DNA of 64,000 nucleotides, from assembly GCF_018812025.1 (NCBI RefSeq), contig NC_063045.1, positions 50,861,079 through 50,925,078 of the forward strand, given 5' to 3'. Below, one piece after another: positions 35,645 through 46,347 of the stretch. Every line of letters begins with the position of its first letter. Positions within the stretch are counted from its first letter, which is position 1. Under the pieces are notes generated by a model that saw nothing but the letters and a program-made list of their open reading frames with translations, had not been told where the DNA came from and did not search any database. This stretch comes from Megalobrama amblycephala. Its lineage: Eukaryota > Chordata > Actinopteri > Cypriniformes > Xenocyprididae. The position numbers were made by a program, and so were the translations under genes.

Positions 35645-37560
35645 CGAAACGTATAGGGAACACAAAAAGCAAAATCTTTAAAGTTGTAACAAAGACAGAA
35701 AAAGCAAAGCACACATTTAAATTTGCATCATGATCTAAATATCAAAAACATGAGGGCTGTACCTATAAAAATCACTATTAAAAAAAAGCAAAATGCCAAG
35801 CACAGATATTTCACTGTATGACAGCAGCCACAAATAGTTTCTAGAGCTTTTATTTTGAGATGAGGAGAACAGCAGAAACAGCAGCTGTCAAATTTAAAGT
35901 TCAAACATTTAATTTAGCCCAATGTGGCACTGATGTAAAAATAGATCTATAGTTTTTCTATTTGAAGTAGATTTCTATTGGTCAGACACAGATGCAGGTG
36001 CAATATATAAATGCTTACATGAAAATTATACTCCTAATAAGTTATGGTTTAATTTAACGATATAGTGGAGTTCAAAAGTCTGAGAAAAAAAATAAAATCT
36101 GGAATATCTGATTTAAACATGAGGGAAAACATGGGGACAATTATTTAATCGTTGTGCCCGAGCACTGATAATGTGAGGACCCTATTGGAATTGCTCCGTT
36201 TATGTAATTTGTAATGGAAAATTACAATTCATAAGTATTTTATGATTTGAACTAGTTCCGAAAGTATTCGTGATGATGTTTTACCAAGTTAATATTACAC
36301 TTTGTGCCCAGCCGATACATATTAATTACACACACACATAATAGATAAAGTTACATCCTGATGATCTTTCTGATGTTCTGCAATGGGACCTCATTATCAC
36401 AAACTTAAATCTTAAAGGAAGAAGGAGACCATCTGGAGCCCAGAACCAGCCAAGGAGTCCATAAGATACATACTAATCTGTCTGTCTGTCTGTCTGTCTA
36501 TACTTAAGAACATAAAATCCATCCATCGATCCATCGGCTAATTTATTCAGCCAGCCAATCAGCCAAATGATAATTAATTAAAACAAATAAAACAAAATAA
36601 ATAACCTTTAGGTGAGTTGCGTATACATAATTTGGTGAAAGGCGATACATGACAGTTCATGCTTTTGCTTCATGAATTGAACACTGCAGAAAAATGAGTC
36701 ATCCACAAATACCCTGTATATGAGGGCTTCACTGTATGGTCTGTTATAACACACTGCTTTACTTAGTACTTATATGAGAGGAAAATATATTTTATAAAAG
36801 AAGTGTCATTTGCATGGATGCCTTCATTTCTGCTCAGAAACCCACTAGTTCTACTCTGCATACAATTCTTTAGGCCACTGTCCTCCTGAGTGATCTGAGA
36901 GTGAGAGTGACACTGAGAGTGATCTGTGAGGACACATTGGCACATTTGGCAGATATTTGGCAGAGGTTGTAACATGTTGTGTTTCTTGAACATGTTGTGT
37001 TGCTCCTCTAAAAAATGCTCTGGGCCTTTTTGTTCCATGGGAGGTAAGGCTTGTTATCAAATAAGCACCTTTGTGTGAATTTATTATTTATGATAGCAAG
37101 GCTGATGGTAGAAGTTGGTAGTGGCTGGTGTATGAGAACATTTATGAAATACATACTGGATTTTGAGCATTCCAAAAAATGATTTATATTTTAGAAAATG
37201 AAGTTGCATGATTGTTATAAGTAAAAAAAAGGGGGGGTTCAGTTAAAATGTTGTGGCAGAAATATATATATATATTCATTCAAGTTCTATTAATCCATTC
37301 CAGCTAATAAGACAAAAAAAACAACAAACAGATGAAGCGGCACACAGATTGCCGCTTCAGACAGCATACCAGTGCCGCATTGAATTCTCTTTCATGCCTG
37401 AACGAGCTAAAACACACAAAATGATGTAAAAATGCCAGTTTTGTCGAGTATCCTCGTAAGCACAGTCTTAAATCTGTGAGAAAATAGAATGTGTCGGATC
37501 CGCGTCATGCTCGTGATGTCTTAAAATGACAGCGGCCTAATAAACTTGCTGCTGTCTGTG
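35645..37560. other. AT-rich non-coding DNA with a (GTCT)n run
   Basis: No gene is supported. GTCTGTCTGTCTGTCTGTCT lies near 36480-36499, and a G-run at about 37231-37237. Confidence 0.45.
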
Positions 37561-37567
37561 TCATTAA

Positions 37568-39034
37568 AGGGTTAGTTCACCCAGTAATTAAATCATTAAT
37601 TATTCACCCTCATGCCGTTCCACACACGTAAGACCTCCGTTAATCTTCGGAACACAAATTAAGATATTTTTGTTGAAATCCGATGGCTCAGTGAGGCCTG
37701 CATAGGGAGCAATGACATTTCCTCTCTCAAGATCCATTAATGTACTAAAAACATATTTAAATCAGTTCATGTGAGTACAGTGGTTCAATATTAATATTAT
37801 AAAGCGACAAGAATATTTTTGGTGCGCCAAAAAAAAAAAAAAAAAAAAACGACTTATGTAGTGATGGCCGATTTCAAAACACTGCTTCAGGATGCTTCGG
37901 AGCATAATGAATCAGCGTGTCCAATCAGCGGTTCGGAGCGCCAAAGTCACATGATTTCAGCAGTTTGGCAGTTTGACACGTGATCCGAATCATGATTCGA
38001 CACAAAAGATTCATTATGCTCCGAAGCTTCCTGAAGCAGTGTTTTGAAATCGGCCATCACTAAATAAGTTGTTATTTTGATTTTTTTGGCGCACCAAAAA
38101 CATTCTCGTCACTTTATAATACTAATATTGAACCACTGTACTCACATGAACTGATTTAAATATGTTTTTAGTACCTTTATGGATCTTGAGAGAGGAAATG
38201 TTATTGCTGGCTATGCAGGCCTCACTGAGTTATCGGATTTCAACTAAAATATCTTAAAGGTCCCGTTTTTTGTGGTTTTTTGAAGCTTTGATTGTGTTTA
38301 TAGTGTGCAATATAACATGTGTTCATGTTTCGTGTGTAAAAAAACACAGTATTTTTCACATAATTTACTTATCTGTATACCGCTGTTTCCACTGTCATAA
38401 AAACGGGCTGATGACTTCCTTGTTCTATGAAGTCCCTCCTTCAGAAATACGTAACGAGTTCTGATTGTGCCAACGGTTCCTGTGTTGTGATTCGACAGCA
38501 GCTTAGCGCTCCTTGCCCGGAAAGGTCACGCCTCTTACCATAACGTGGAGATGCACGCGCTCAGTGTTATTGTAAACATGTCTTTAATTTTACCCTATCA
38601 ATTTGAGCCGGAATCAGACCCGGTGATTGGACTGCGGGATGAAAATGACAGCGTTTCGACGACATGGCGACAAACACACTCTACAAACGCAACTCTTGTG
38701 TATTCCTGTGGGCGGAGGTTAGTCAAAAAACTGTTTTAGTGACGTCATTAAAGAAGGAAGTAGAGGGATGTAGTCCAAACTGGCCGTTCGATGTAGGCGA
38801 CTTCTGTTAAATAAAATATCTCGCTTGGCATTGAACTTTGAGCTTTAAAATTTTACAGATTTTATTTATACTCTAACAACAACATTACACACTAACTAAA
38901 GTTTGAAACATGGGATCACGAAGAACGGGACCTTTAATTTGTGTTCTGAAGATTAACGAAGGTCTTACAGGTGTGGAACGGCATGAGGGTGAGTAATAAA
39001 TGACAGGATTTTCATTTTTGGGTGAACTAACCCT
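37568..39034. mobile_element. TTAA-flanked foldback MITE, same family as copy 1, with nested insertion
   Basis: Ends AGGGTTAGTTCACCC and GGGTGAACTAACCCT lie between TTAA at 37564-37567 and 39035-39038. The arms are inverted copies through most of their length (CGATTTCAAAACACTGCTTC on the left, GAAGCAGTGTTTTGAAATCG on the right), so the element can fold as one hairpin. The right arm is split at an internal TTAA by 38258-38933. Confidence 0.9.
38258..38933. mobile_element. TTAA element nested in the MITE
   Basis: It starts AGGTCCCGTTTTTTGTGG and ends GAAGAACGGGACCT, flanked by TTAA at 38254-38257 and 38934-38937. Removal restores AAAATATCTTAATTTGTGTTC of the host family. Its sequence is unrelated by eye to the nested element at 15645 beyond the AGGTNCCGT ends. 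The 64-codon ORFs inside carry no transposase motif. Confidence 0.88.
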
Positions 39035-39211
39035 TTAAACAAATATTTAAAATATACTGTCTTTATGTTGTTTCTATACATTATTTGAGATTCAATGTGA
39101 AAGTATTACAATATAAAATATAAATAAAAACTTGAATGCCAGGTGCGATTAATTGTAATTAATTATAGAAAAATGTGCTATTAATTAGTTATTTTTTTAA
39201 ATCAATTGACA

Positions 39212-39212
39212 A

Positions 39213-39267
<55 letters not shown>

Positions 39268-39275
39268 GCATGTAT
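39212..39275 (+). repeat. (TG)n(TA)n microsatellite
   Basis: About 18 TG units are followed by a TA run and short ATGT units. A further TG tract lies at 39361-39374. Confidence 0.95.
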
Positions 39276-39479
39276 GTATGTATACACATACACATATATT
39301 ATGTGGGTATGTCATAAATGAGAAGTTTGGATTTTCGAAACAATCTATATTAAAATATAATGTGTGTGTGTGTGTTTGTGACGCTCTTGATTTTGTACTT
39401 GTCATTTTCTCTGTCTAGACATCATTTCCTTCAGTTCTCAAAATATGGGTAATTTGGTTTGTGATTTGTACAAGAAAGC

Positions 39480-40245
39480 TCAATTTTCTCTCTCTCGAGT
39501 GCTCCTTCAACGCTTGTGTTGAATGGTAGAGGCTGGAACTACAAGGCAATCAATGAATGTCGCTCAAGCATTGCATTACTGCGTACAATAGCTTCTGATT
39601 TGTGCGCTCTTTTTTTGCGCTGTACTGTATGGCCAGTGAGAGGACGCGTTTGCCGCTGCTGCTATGACAACAGCGCGCGCTTTTTCCAACTTTTGAGTGA
39701 TTCACAGCCCACATTCGCGGTTATCCAGTAGGATCTGAAAGAAAACCAAGCAACGGTCCCACTAGAGGAAGTGGTTCCTTTCTTTTCTTTTTTTTTTTTT
39801 TTTTTTAGAAGACTGTGTACACTCATACTGTACTGCACTGAGGAACCACAAACACTCTCCATATCTATTCAGGCACAGCTGGAGTGACATTTTGGCACGT
39901 TCACTCGCTCTCAGCTCTCACTTCTTAAAGTTTGAGGCAGCGTGTCAGTGAGGGAAAAAATATGGATTTTCAGTGCGGATATTAAAGGCAATAGGATTTA
40001 AGAAACTAGAACGATTGAGGTCACCACTAAAGTGTACATTTCATTCATACGTTATTTTATTTTACCCCCATTTCCATGGCGACGGCACGGAGCGGTCATC
40101 GATAAGCGCTCTGTACTAAGTACGCGAGGGATTTTGTTGTCTACCTGGGGAGGAAATCTGGATTAACAGATGAACTGTAATGGCTAACTAACGCGTTTCT
40201 CTTTTGGACTACTGTGAACGGATTTACACTAAGAAAACTCCGCAG
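39480..40245 (+). promoter_or_regulatory. Probable promoter region and 5' leader of the IgLON exon
   Basis: This repeat-poor block directly upstream of the start codon is richer in CpG than its surroundings (ACGCG, GCGCGCGC and CGACGGCACGG are visible) and contains a pyrimidine tract and a 24-base T-rich run around 39779-39806. A 14-mer at 39658-39671 (GCTGCTATGACAAC) fits the RFX X-box consensus. Two very short upstream ORFs sit in the likely leader: ATG at 40170 (5 codons, stop at 40185-40187) and ATG at 40180 (3 codons, stop at 40189-40191). Both end more than 50 bases before the main ATG. No clear TATA box stands out, so the transcription start is not placed. The assignment rests on position and composition. 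Confidence 0.5.
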
Positions 40246-40427
40246 ATGAAGATGGTTGCGTGTGGAGGCTGCGCGGCGTCCTGGAGGAGGTGTGTGGTGG
40301 TGATGAGTCTCAGACTGCTGTTCCTTCTCCCCGCAGGTCTGCCTGTCCGCAGTCAAGGAGAATCCCAATCCGATAACAAACAGATGGACAATATCACCAT
40401 CAGACAAGGAGAGACGCTCTTCCTCAG
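40246..40427 (+). CDS. First coding exon of an IgLON-family cell-adhesion gene (opcml/ntm/lsamp group)
   Basis: The exon encodes about 60 residues: a short basic and cysteine-bearing N-terminus, a hydrophobic signal core (CVVVMSLRLLFLLPAG), the motif GLPVRS near the expected signal cleavage site, then DNITIRQGET and LFLR, which open the first Ig domain just before its first cysteine. IgLON proteins (OPCML, NTM, LSAMP, NEGR1) are GPI-anchored neuronal adhesion molecules with three Ig domains, and in this family exon 1 stops just before that cysteine. The ATG at 40246 is chosen because an in-frame TAA lies upstream at 40189-40191 and the signal core follows. The exon ends in CAG with the donor GTAGGC at 40428, leaving a phase-2 split arginine codon. 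VVVxSLRLLFL resembles OPCML/NTM, while LLPAGLPVRS and DNITIRQG lean to LSAMP, so the paralogue is not fixed. The rest of the gene lies beyond the window. Confidence 0.88.
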
Positions 40428-41690
40428 GTAGGCGGTGATGGTTTTGCATTTATCATGCTGTCATGTTTCTGTGTCCTGCGGGCATCTGCACTGTCAAATG
40501 TTTTGCATGTCACTTCATGACGTTTGTCACCTGATTTTTATCGATTTATATGTATTTGAAAGAAAGAAATGTGGCTCGTTTGGCTTAGTTAGCTTCAAAA
40601 TTAGTTATAATGTTATTGTGCTTGAAGTTTTGGTGCACAAACTCTTGACTGTTTCTACCCACTATAACGTTACTTGAAAAGTTAAGTTTAAGTGCTGGCA
40701 CTAAATCTTTAATGAAATTCAATACCTGCAGTTCATTGGAGTCACTTTGAATTTAATTACTGATGAAGAAAATTAAGTTCAAACTTGGCAATCTCAGAAA
40801 ATTACAAATTACATTTGTGGCAAATTAAATGGATGGGAAAAAAGTTTAATTCCATAATAAGGTGAATATTTTTATCGTTCACAGAGCAATATCAGAAAAT
40901 ATAACCTAATAAATTATCTTCTGAAGCAGCCATGAGTCAGAAGTATGCACCAAAGTGTCAGTGGTGTAGGAAAAGTGGATATTAGCTATTTTATACTGTT
41001 TTCAAATTGAGGCCCAATAGTTGCCAAGTACTTTGCACTGTGTTAGTCTATTAAAACTTCTAAAGCCATTATTTATTATATACAGCAGCTAATTATTTTA
41101 AGCAGTTTGTGTGTGCTTTACTTTTATTAACCAACTTATTGTGTTGTGTGTGTACTTAACCATAGTTTGTGGATAAAATTGTCCCCCAAACTGAGGTAAA
41201 TGTGACAAAACCTCCCTTTGGGTATGTCCTTAATTGGAAAAAATATACATAGCTAAGAAAATGTGTGTGTGTGTCAGGTTTTGCCTATATTGGGGGGAAC
41301 AAATGTCCCCACAGGGACTGTAAAACCTGAATTCAGCTGCATTGTGGAGAACAGCTAACATTTTAATGAGAAAACAACTTAATGAACATGGTAAACAATG
41401 AAAATGTACAAATTCAGAACATTTTAAGTGAGGGTTTGGTTTAAAGTTAGAGACCGGGGAGTGTTGTAACATGGGGTCAGTTGTAACACTGTCGTCAGAA
41501 AAGAGCTATGGTGATGCCATCAATATCATACACTCCCATCACCTTTTTGAGCTTACAGGAGGAGTAGCATGTGACTAGCAACATTGTAGATTTTATGACC
41601 AAAAAACTGATTTTCAGGAAGGAAAGGAATTTTTTTTTTTATCAAGATTATTTTTTGCCTAACTACCATTGTATTATAGTATTATTCAAC
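40428..41690 (+). other. Start of IgLON intron 1, no other gene seen
   Basis: The sequence after the donor GTAGGC is AT-rich and non-coding. It holds a short piece with TGTCCCCACA around 41300-41320, similar to the dispersed fragment at 21001-21080, and motifs with GTTGTAACA around 41463-41490. IgLON first introns are typically very long, which fits the absence of a second exon in the remaining 23 kb. Confidence 0.6.
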
Positions 41691-41699
41691 ATGTTCTCC

Positions 41700-42290
41700 A
41701 ACCAATACGCCTATATAGGTCGTTTGTCACTTCCCTGAAATACGACCCATAGGAGCGTTTACTAAAGTTGCGCCCCTATCGACAGCAGGACTCTTTCATT
41801 TTAATTCATGAAATACGACCCGTAGGAGCGTTTGCTAAAGTTACGCCCCTATAGACAACAGGACACTTTCATTTTAATGCATTGTTCCCTTTTATCTGCT
41901 TCTTATTTCGGGTTTCGCATAGCTCAATTGGCAGAGCATTGCAATAACAATATGCAATCATGTGATCATGCGATCGTGGGTTCGATCCCAAGGAACGCAT
42001 GTGCTAATAAAGTGTATATGCACTATTAATGACTAAGGGTAGGTTTAGGGTTGGGGTAGGTGTGGTTGTTAATAAAAAAATGAGTTTTGCTAAATGGAAA
42101 TAGGACAAATGGTGTAAAGTCCACACAGTTGCATTTAAATGAAAAAGCATTTTAATTGATAACGACAGTCAATGTCATTTCATGACGACAGACGTAACAC
42201 AACAGGGCGCATGACTTTAAACATAAATATAGGTCGTAATAAGGTGCTTGAAAAACAACCTATTGGGTCGGTTTTTTTGGAGGATAGTCT
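41700..42290. mobile_element. Possible composite element with a 73-bp direct repeat and tRNA-like module
   Basis: GAAATACGACCCATAGGAGC (41737) and GAAATACGACCCGTAGGAGC (41810) start two tandem copies of about 73 bases. The outer sequences (CTATATAGGTCGT near 41711 and AACCTATTGGGTCGG near 42256) may be degraded inverted ends. No ORF is present. Confidence 0.45.
41913..42000 (+). repeat. tRNA-derived SINE head or tRNA pseudogene
   Basis: TAGCTCAATTGGCAGAGC is a good A box and GGTTCGATCCC a good B box of an RNA polymerase III promoter. The presumed acceptor strands (TTCGCAT and GGAACGCAT) do not pair into a seven-base stem, and the anticodon arm is not canonical. I therefore call it a tRNA-derived repeat and not a working tRNA gene. 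Confidence 0.65.
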
Positions 42291-42585
42291 CGAATTATTT
42301 GACTTACATAACCTAAAATAGTTGTTTCTCTTGTGTAATTTGATGCTTTGCATTCATGCTAACTTCTAACCTACACGCTAAAACATGGCTGTTTGGGGTG
42401 GGGATAGTTGTAACTGTTCATTAAAAATGTTACAACCAACCCCTTATAAGGATTCCAATTAGTCCAGTTATCAATCACATCCTCCAAGTCAAAGTCACAT
42501 GAGTTTTTTGATGCGCATCTAGAGATTTATGTGGTAAATGTGTTTTCATTGTAGTTTATACCAGCCTGGTGTCATTGTTAATACG

Positions 42586-43045
42586 TATAGGTATAAATAC
42601 GTAACTTTTAAAGACACAAAACATACATTTTTGTGCATTTAGAAAGGTGCTGAAACGTACAATATTGATGTATTTGTAGTACTAAAATGTAATGATATGT
42701 TTTTTAAAGGGATAGTTCACCCAAAAATGAAAATTTGATGTTTATCTGCTTACCCCCAGCGCATCCAAGATGTAGGTGACTTTGTTTCTTCAGTAGAACA
42801 CAAATGGTGATTTTTAACTCCAACCGTTGCCGTCTGTCAGTCAAATAATGCAAATGGATGGGAACTTCTACTATAAGAGTAAATAAAACTTGCATAGACA
42901 AGTCCAAATTAAACCCTGCGGCTTGTGACGACATATTGATGTCCTAAGACACGAAACGATCGGTTTGTGTGATAAACCGAACAGTATATCATTTTTTAAC
43001 TCTAATACACCACTATGTCTAAACATACTCTCATGAGATCACGTT
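42586..43045. mobile_element. Repeat family shared with 18206-19198, carrying half a GTTCACCC MITE
   Basis: The left words (ATACGTAACTTTTAAAGACAC) and right words (CTCATGAGATCACG) match the nested segment at 18206-19198. Inside, TTAA at 42704-42707 is followed by AGGGATAGTTCACCCAAAAA and a left half of the MITE family without a matching right end. Confidence 0.6.
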
Positions 43046-43049
43046 GTTT

Positions 43050-46000
43050 TTATGTCTTCTTATCAGATAAAAACTGCCTCAATTGAATGCGTACAGTTTT
43101 TACACACATGTTTAGAATTTATGCGCATCTTGGCATTTACATCCAGGATTTTTTTTTTTCCACAAAATTCACATAAAAATACGTGAATGGCACACACACG
43201 GTAGTTGTTCTTGTGCTAAATTTAAAGTCCTAAATGAAATACAATATAAGTTTTTTTTGTTGCTTTAAATTTTTAATTTTATTCAGTAGTAATTATTCTT
43301 TGTTCTTCAATAAACTTCATAAATTAGACTACATAAATTAGATAGTGTGGATCTTATTTCAGCAAATCACATCTCATTGTTATTCCTAGCTAATGTTACA
43401 ACTCACCCCAGTAGTGGGGTAGGTTGTAACAATGGAACTCTCTGTATTCGACATTAGCTCACAAAGTTTTATTTGTAGTAGACAAGTGGCTATCGTCTAT
43501 CAAAGTTTGAGAGATCTAGCACAAACAACCAGATGCTCAAACAAAAAGTGTTACTATCATCCCAGTCTCCCCCTATTATCATTTGTACAGAATAAAAACA
43601 ATAGAAGTCAATGGAAAGTCCCTACAATGAAAAAAAGAAACAAAAAACAAATGGTACTGTTTGAGTTTGGGTGCTTGTATGGCTAGGCTAGGCTAGTTAT
43701 TTTGGTCACTAATGTTTTCGATCTTCATATGTCTTAATGGAGGGATATGCACAGTATCCTTTAGGATTTTCTCATGACTAACAGGATTACACATACTTTA
43801 ATAAAGCTTAACCTCTGTGCAGAGATAAAAAAAAATGGAGATCACTGATTGACAATATTTATATACAAAGTGTCTGGCTGTTTTTAAACAGTATTAAACA
43901 TTTAGCCATGTAGTCAACAGTGTATACAATTGGAGAGATGCATTTGAGGCATGGCAATAATAATCTCTGTTGCATACAGTGCAGACCTGCGTTACCAAAC
44001 AGATTCAAGCATGCTTTGTTTGTTGTTGTCGTCTTGTTTATATAGTAGTTGCATATTTACAGTGTTTTAGGCCAGTAGACAAAATCAAGTCCCACCCTAA
44101 ATTTTTTCTTGTTTGAGAAACCATTTCACTCAGTATATCACAATGAGGAAGAAAACTATAACTATATAACTTCCATTTTATGGTGACTTTAAATAAATTT
44201 GCAGGCCATGATTTTAGCGAAAAACTATTAAAACTTGAAGGGCAGTATTGAGGTCTGGTATTTTGAGATTGCTGCTCTAGAAAGAAAGTAGAAATTTCAA
44301 AAAGCCCCATTGTTATGTTTGCTACGCCCCAAAGCTGATGTTGTGATTGGTCAAGACATGGGCTGCATGAATGAATGATATTTATTTGACAACAAAGCAC
44401 TAAAACATCTGACATTACACAAATTTTTAATGAATTCAGCTCATTTTTTCAGTGAGCTGAAACTAATTCTGGGTATTTAAAGTAATATTTGATAAAAAAT
44501 ATTGCAGTTGATACATCTAGCTTCCTGTTTTTGAGTGTTAAATCAAATTTGTCCACATATAAATTGGCTTATTTAAAATTTTGCCAAAGCTATAAACCTT
44601 GTACGAACTGTGCAGCAGTTTCACTGATACGTTGCCAGTCATTGTGACAGCTACACAGTTTACAGTTATTGGTGTCATCATACCCGGCTGCGCGGCGCCA
44701 AGGTGATGTTTTCAGTCATATTTTCCCTTCAGGTAAACATTAGCAGAAAACTAACTCTGGCAGTTCAAAATTAATCTTAGGCCAAAAACATAACAAGGTT
44801 ATTACATTAAAAATAAGATTCATTGCGTAAGTCCTCAATTGCGTGGGCTAAATTAAAGCCCTCTTACGGAAATATATGACAAAAATTGAGGGAGTTTGAG
44901 GGCAGTGAGTGGGTGTTGAAGTGCCGCACTGTCTGGAGAGGATTATGGAATATGACAATTTATTTGCTGGAAGACGAAGAGGAGAATGGTTTTGGTTTAA
45001 AAGGTGAAATTGACGAGCTAAAGAAATACAAAAAGAAAAAGCACAATTAACAGTTAAATCAAACAGATGCTCTTTAACAAATGTGCAAACGAGAGAAAGT
45101 GGTCACAAGAAGAAATTACAGTTCAGAGATGACAGGTCAATAAGGTTTTAGGATGGTTTAAGCAATTAAAAGATGACAAGTTAATGAGGAATATAACAGA
45201 AGAAGCCATTGTGTTCACTAGCGGTGTGAGTCTTACAAGGCTAGCTTTAGTGACTAAAGCAGTTTTCCCTTGAGATTTGTGATTGCCATGTTTGAAAATC
45301 TGTTAGGAAAGGGACTAGGAAGACAATATATTTTCTGACAAATGCCTGTTTTGTTTTTTGCAAAAAATAAATGAACTGTATCATATGAAAACAACTACCT
45401 AGGGTATAAACCAACAATCGAAACACAAGCTAAACATGCTGAACTTAATGCATTTCCACATGCTGCTTCCTAGCTCTATCTCTCTGGTCGCAGTTGCCAA
45501 CCTTTTCTCACTTTGCTATTTTAAAACTAAGAACTGTAGATACATCTATAGCCAACATCTAGAACCCAGATTGATAAGGTAAGTGGATTTTATCAAAGAA
45601 TTAGACTTAACCCATTGACCTTTACAATCACACACATGATTAGGACGTTCAGTCACGTGATCAACTGCTATATTGAAATCTAATTCTCTGAGCCAGAGAT
45701 GGACTCACCCAACGCTTGTCAGTTGTACAGTGTTTTCAACATAATGAGCATGTTTACATACACACACCAGTATGCTGATGATAACCCACAAAAATTAGCT
45801 CAAGGAAATAACCCGTTGTCTCGGTTTACATGCAAACTAATAAAAACTCTGAGAATTCCATTCCACTGATTAAATAAACAAGCAATATTTTTTGACTGTG
45901 CCACTTCTACTTCAGATGCAGGAGATCTAATTTCTTGGGTCAAGAAAGAATCTGAGTTTGCGATATATACATTTCCTTCTCCCCTACAGTGAAATGCTCG

Positions 46001-46340
46001 CTCTGTTTAGATGTGCTTAAATCCGCAGTATAAGGATGCTTTCTTGTTACATATCACACATGTTTCACTTCAGTAAGCTGACAGAACTCAGGTTGATATG
46101 TTTACATGCTGGAATCGGGGTAAAGGGCAAATCTAGCTGTGTCGATTGGTTTATGCTTTACTCTGATGAAAGAAAATGGGTTAACATGTTTACCATATGC
46201 ATAATTTAGCATAATTGGGTTGAACATGTATGCAAACACATTCAATGTTTATTCTAGACTTCAGCAATTAAATACACCAAAGTACCAGCAAAAAAAAAAA
46301 GTTTGTAACATGATCATCACTAACATGATCATTATAAAGG
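43050..46340. other. Intronic non-coding DNA
   Basis: No exon, gene or clear element is recognised over these 3.3 kb. Words such as GTTTACATGC recur between 45740 and 46240, suggesting an old transposon without visible ends. Confidence 0.4.
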
Positions 46341-46347
46341 TGTTTAA

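Noticed and set aside
40204..40245. Upstream extension of the IgLON reading frame from TTG
   Set aside because: The extension starts at TTG and not ATG. The ATG at 40246 directly precedes a convincing signal peptide.
41913..42000. Functional tRNA gene
   Set aside because: A and B boxes are good, but the acceptor stem does not pair and the anticodon arm is irregular.
41460..43435. Recurring GTTGTAAC / GTTACAAC motifs as ends of one large element
   Set aside because: Copies near 41470, 42400 and 43400 are too short and unevenly placed to define boundaries.
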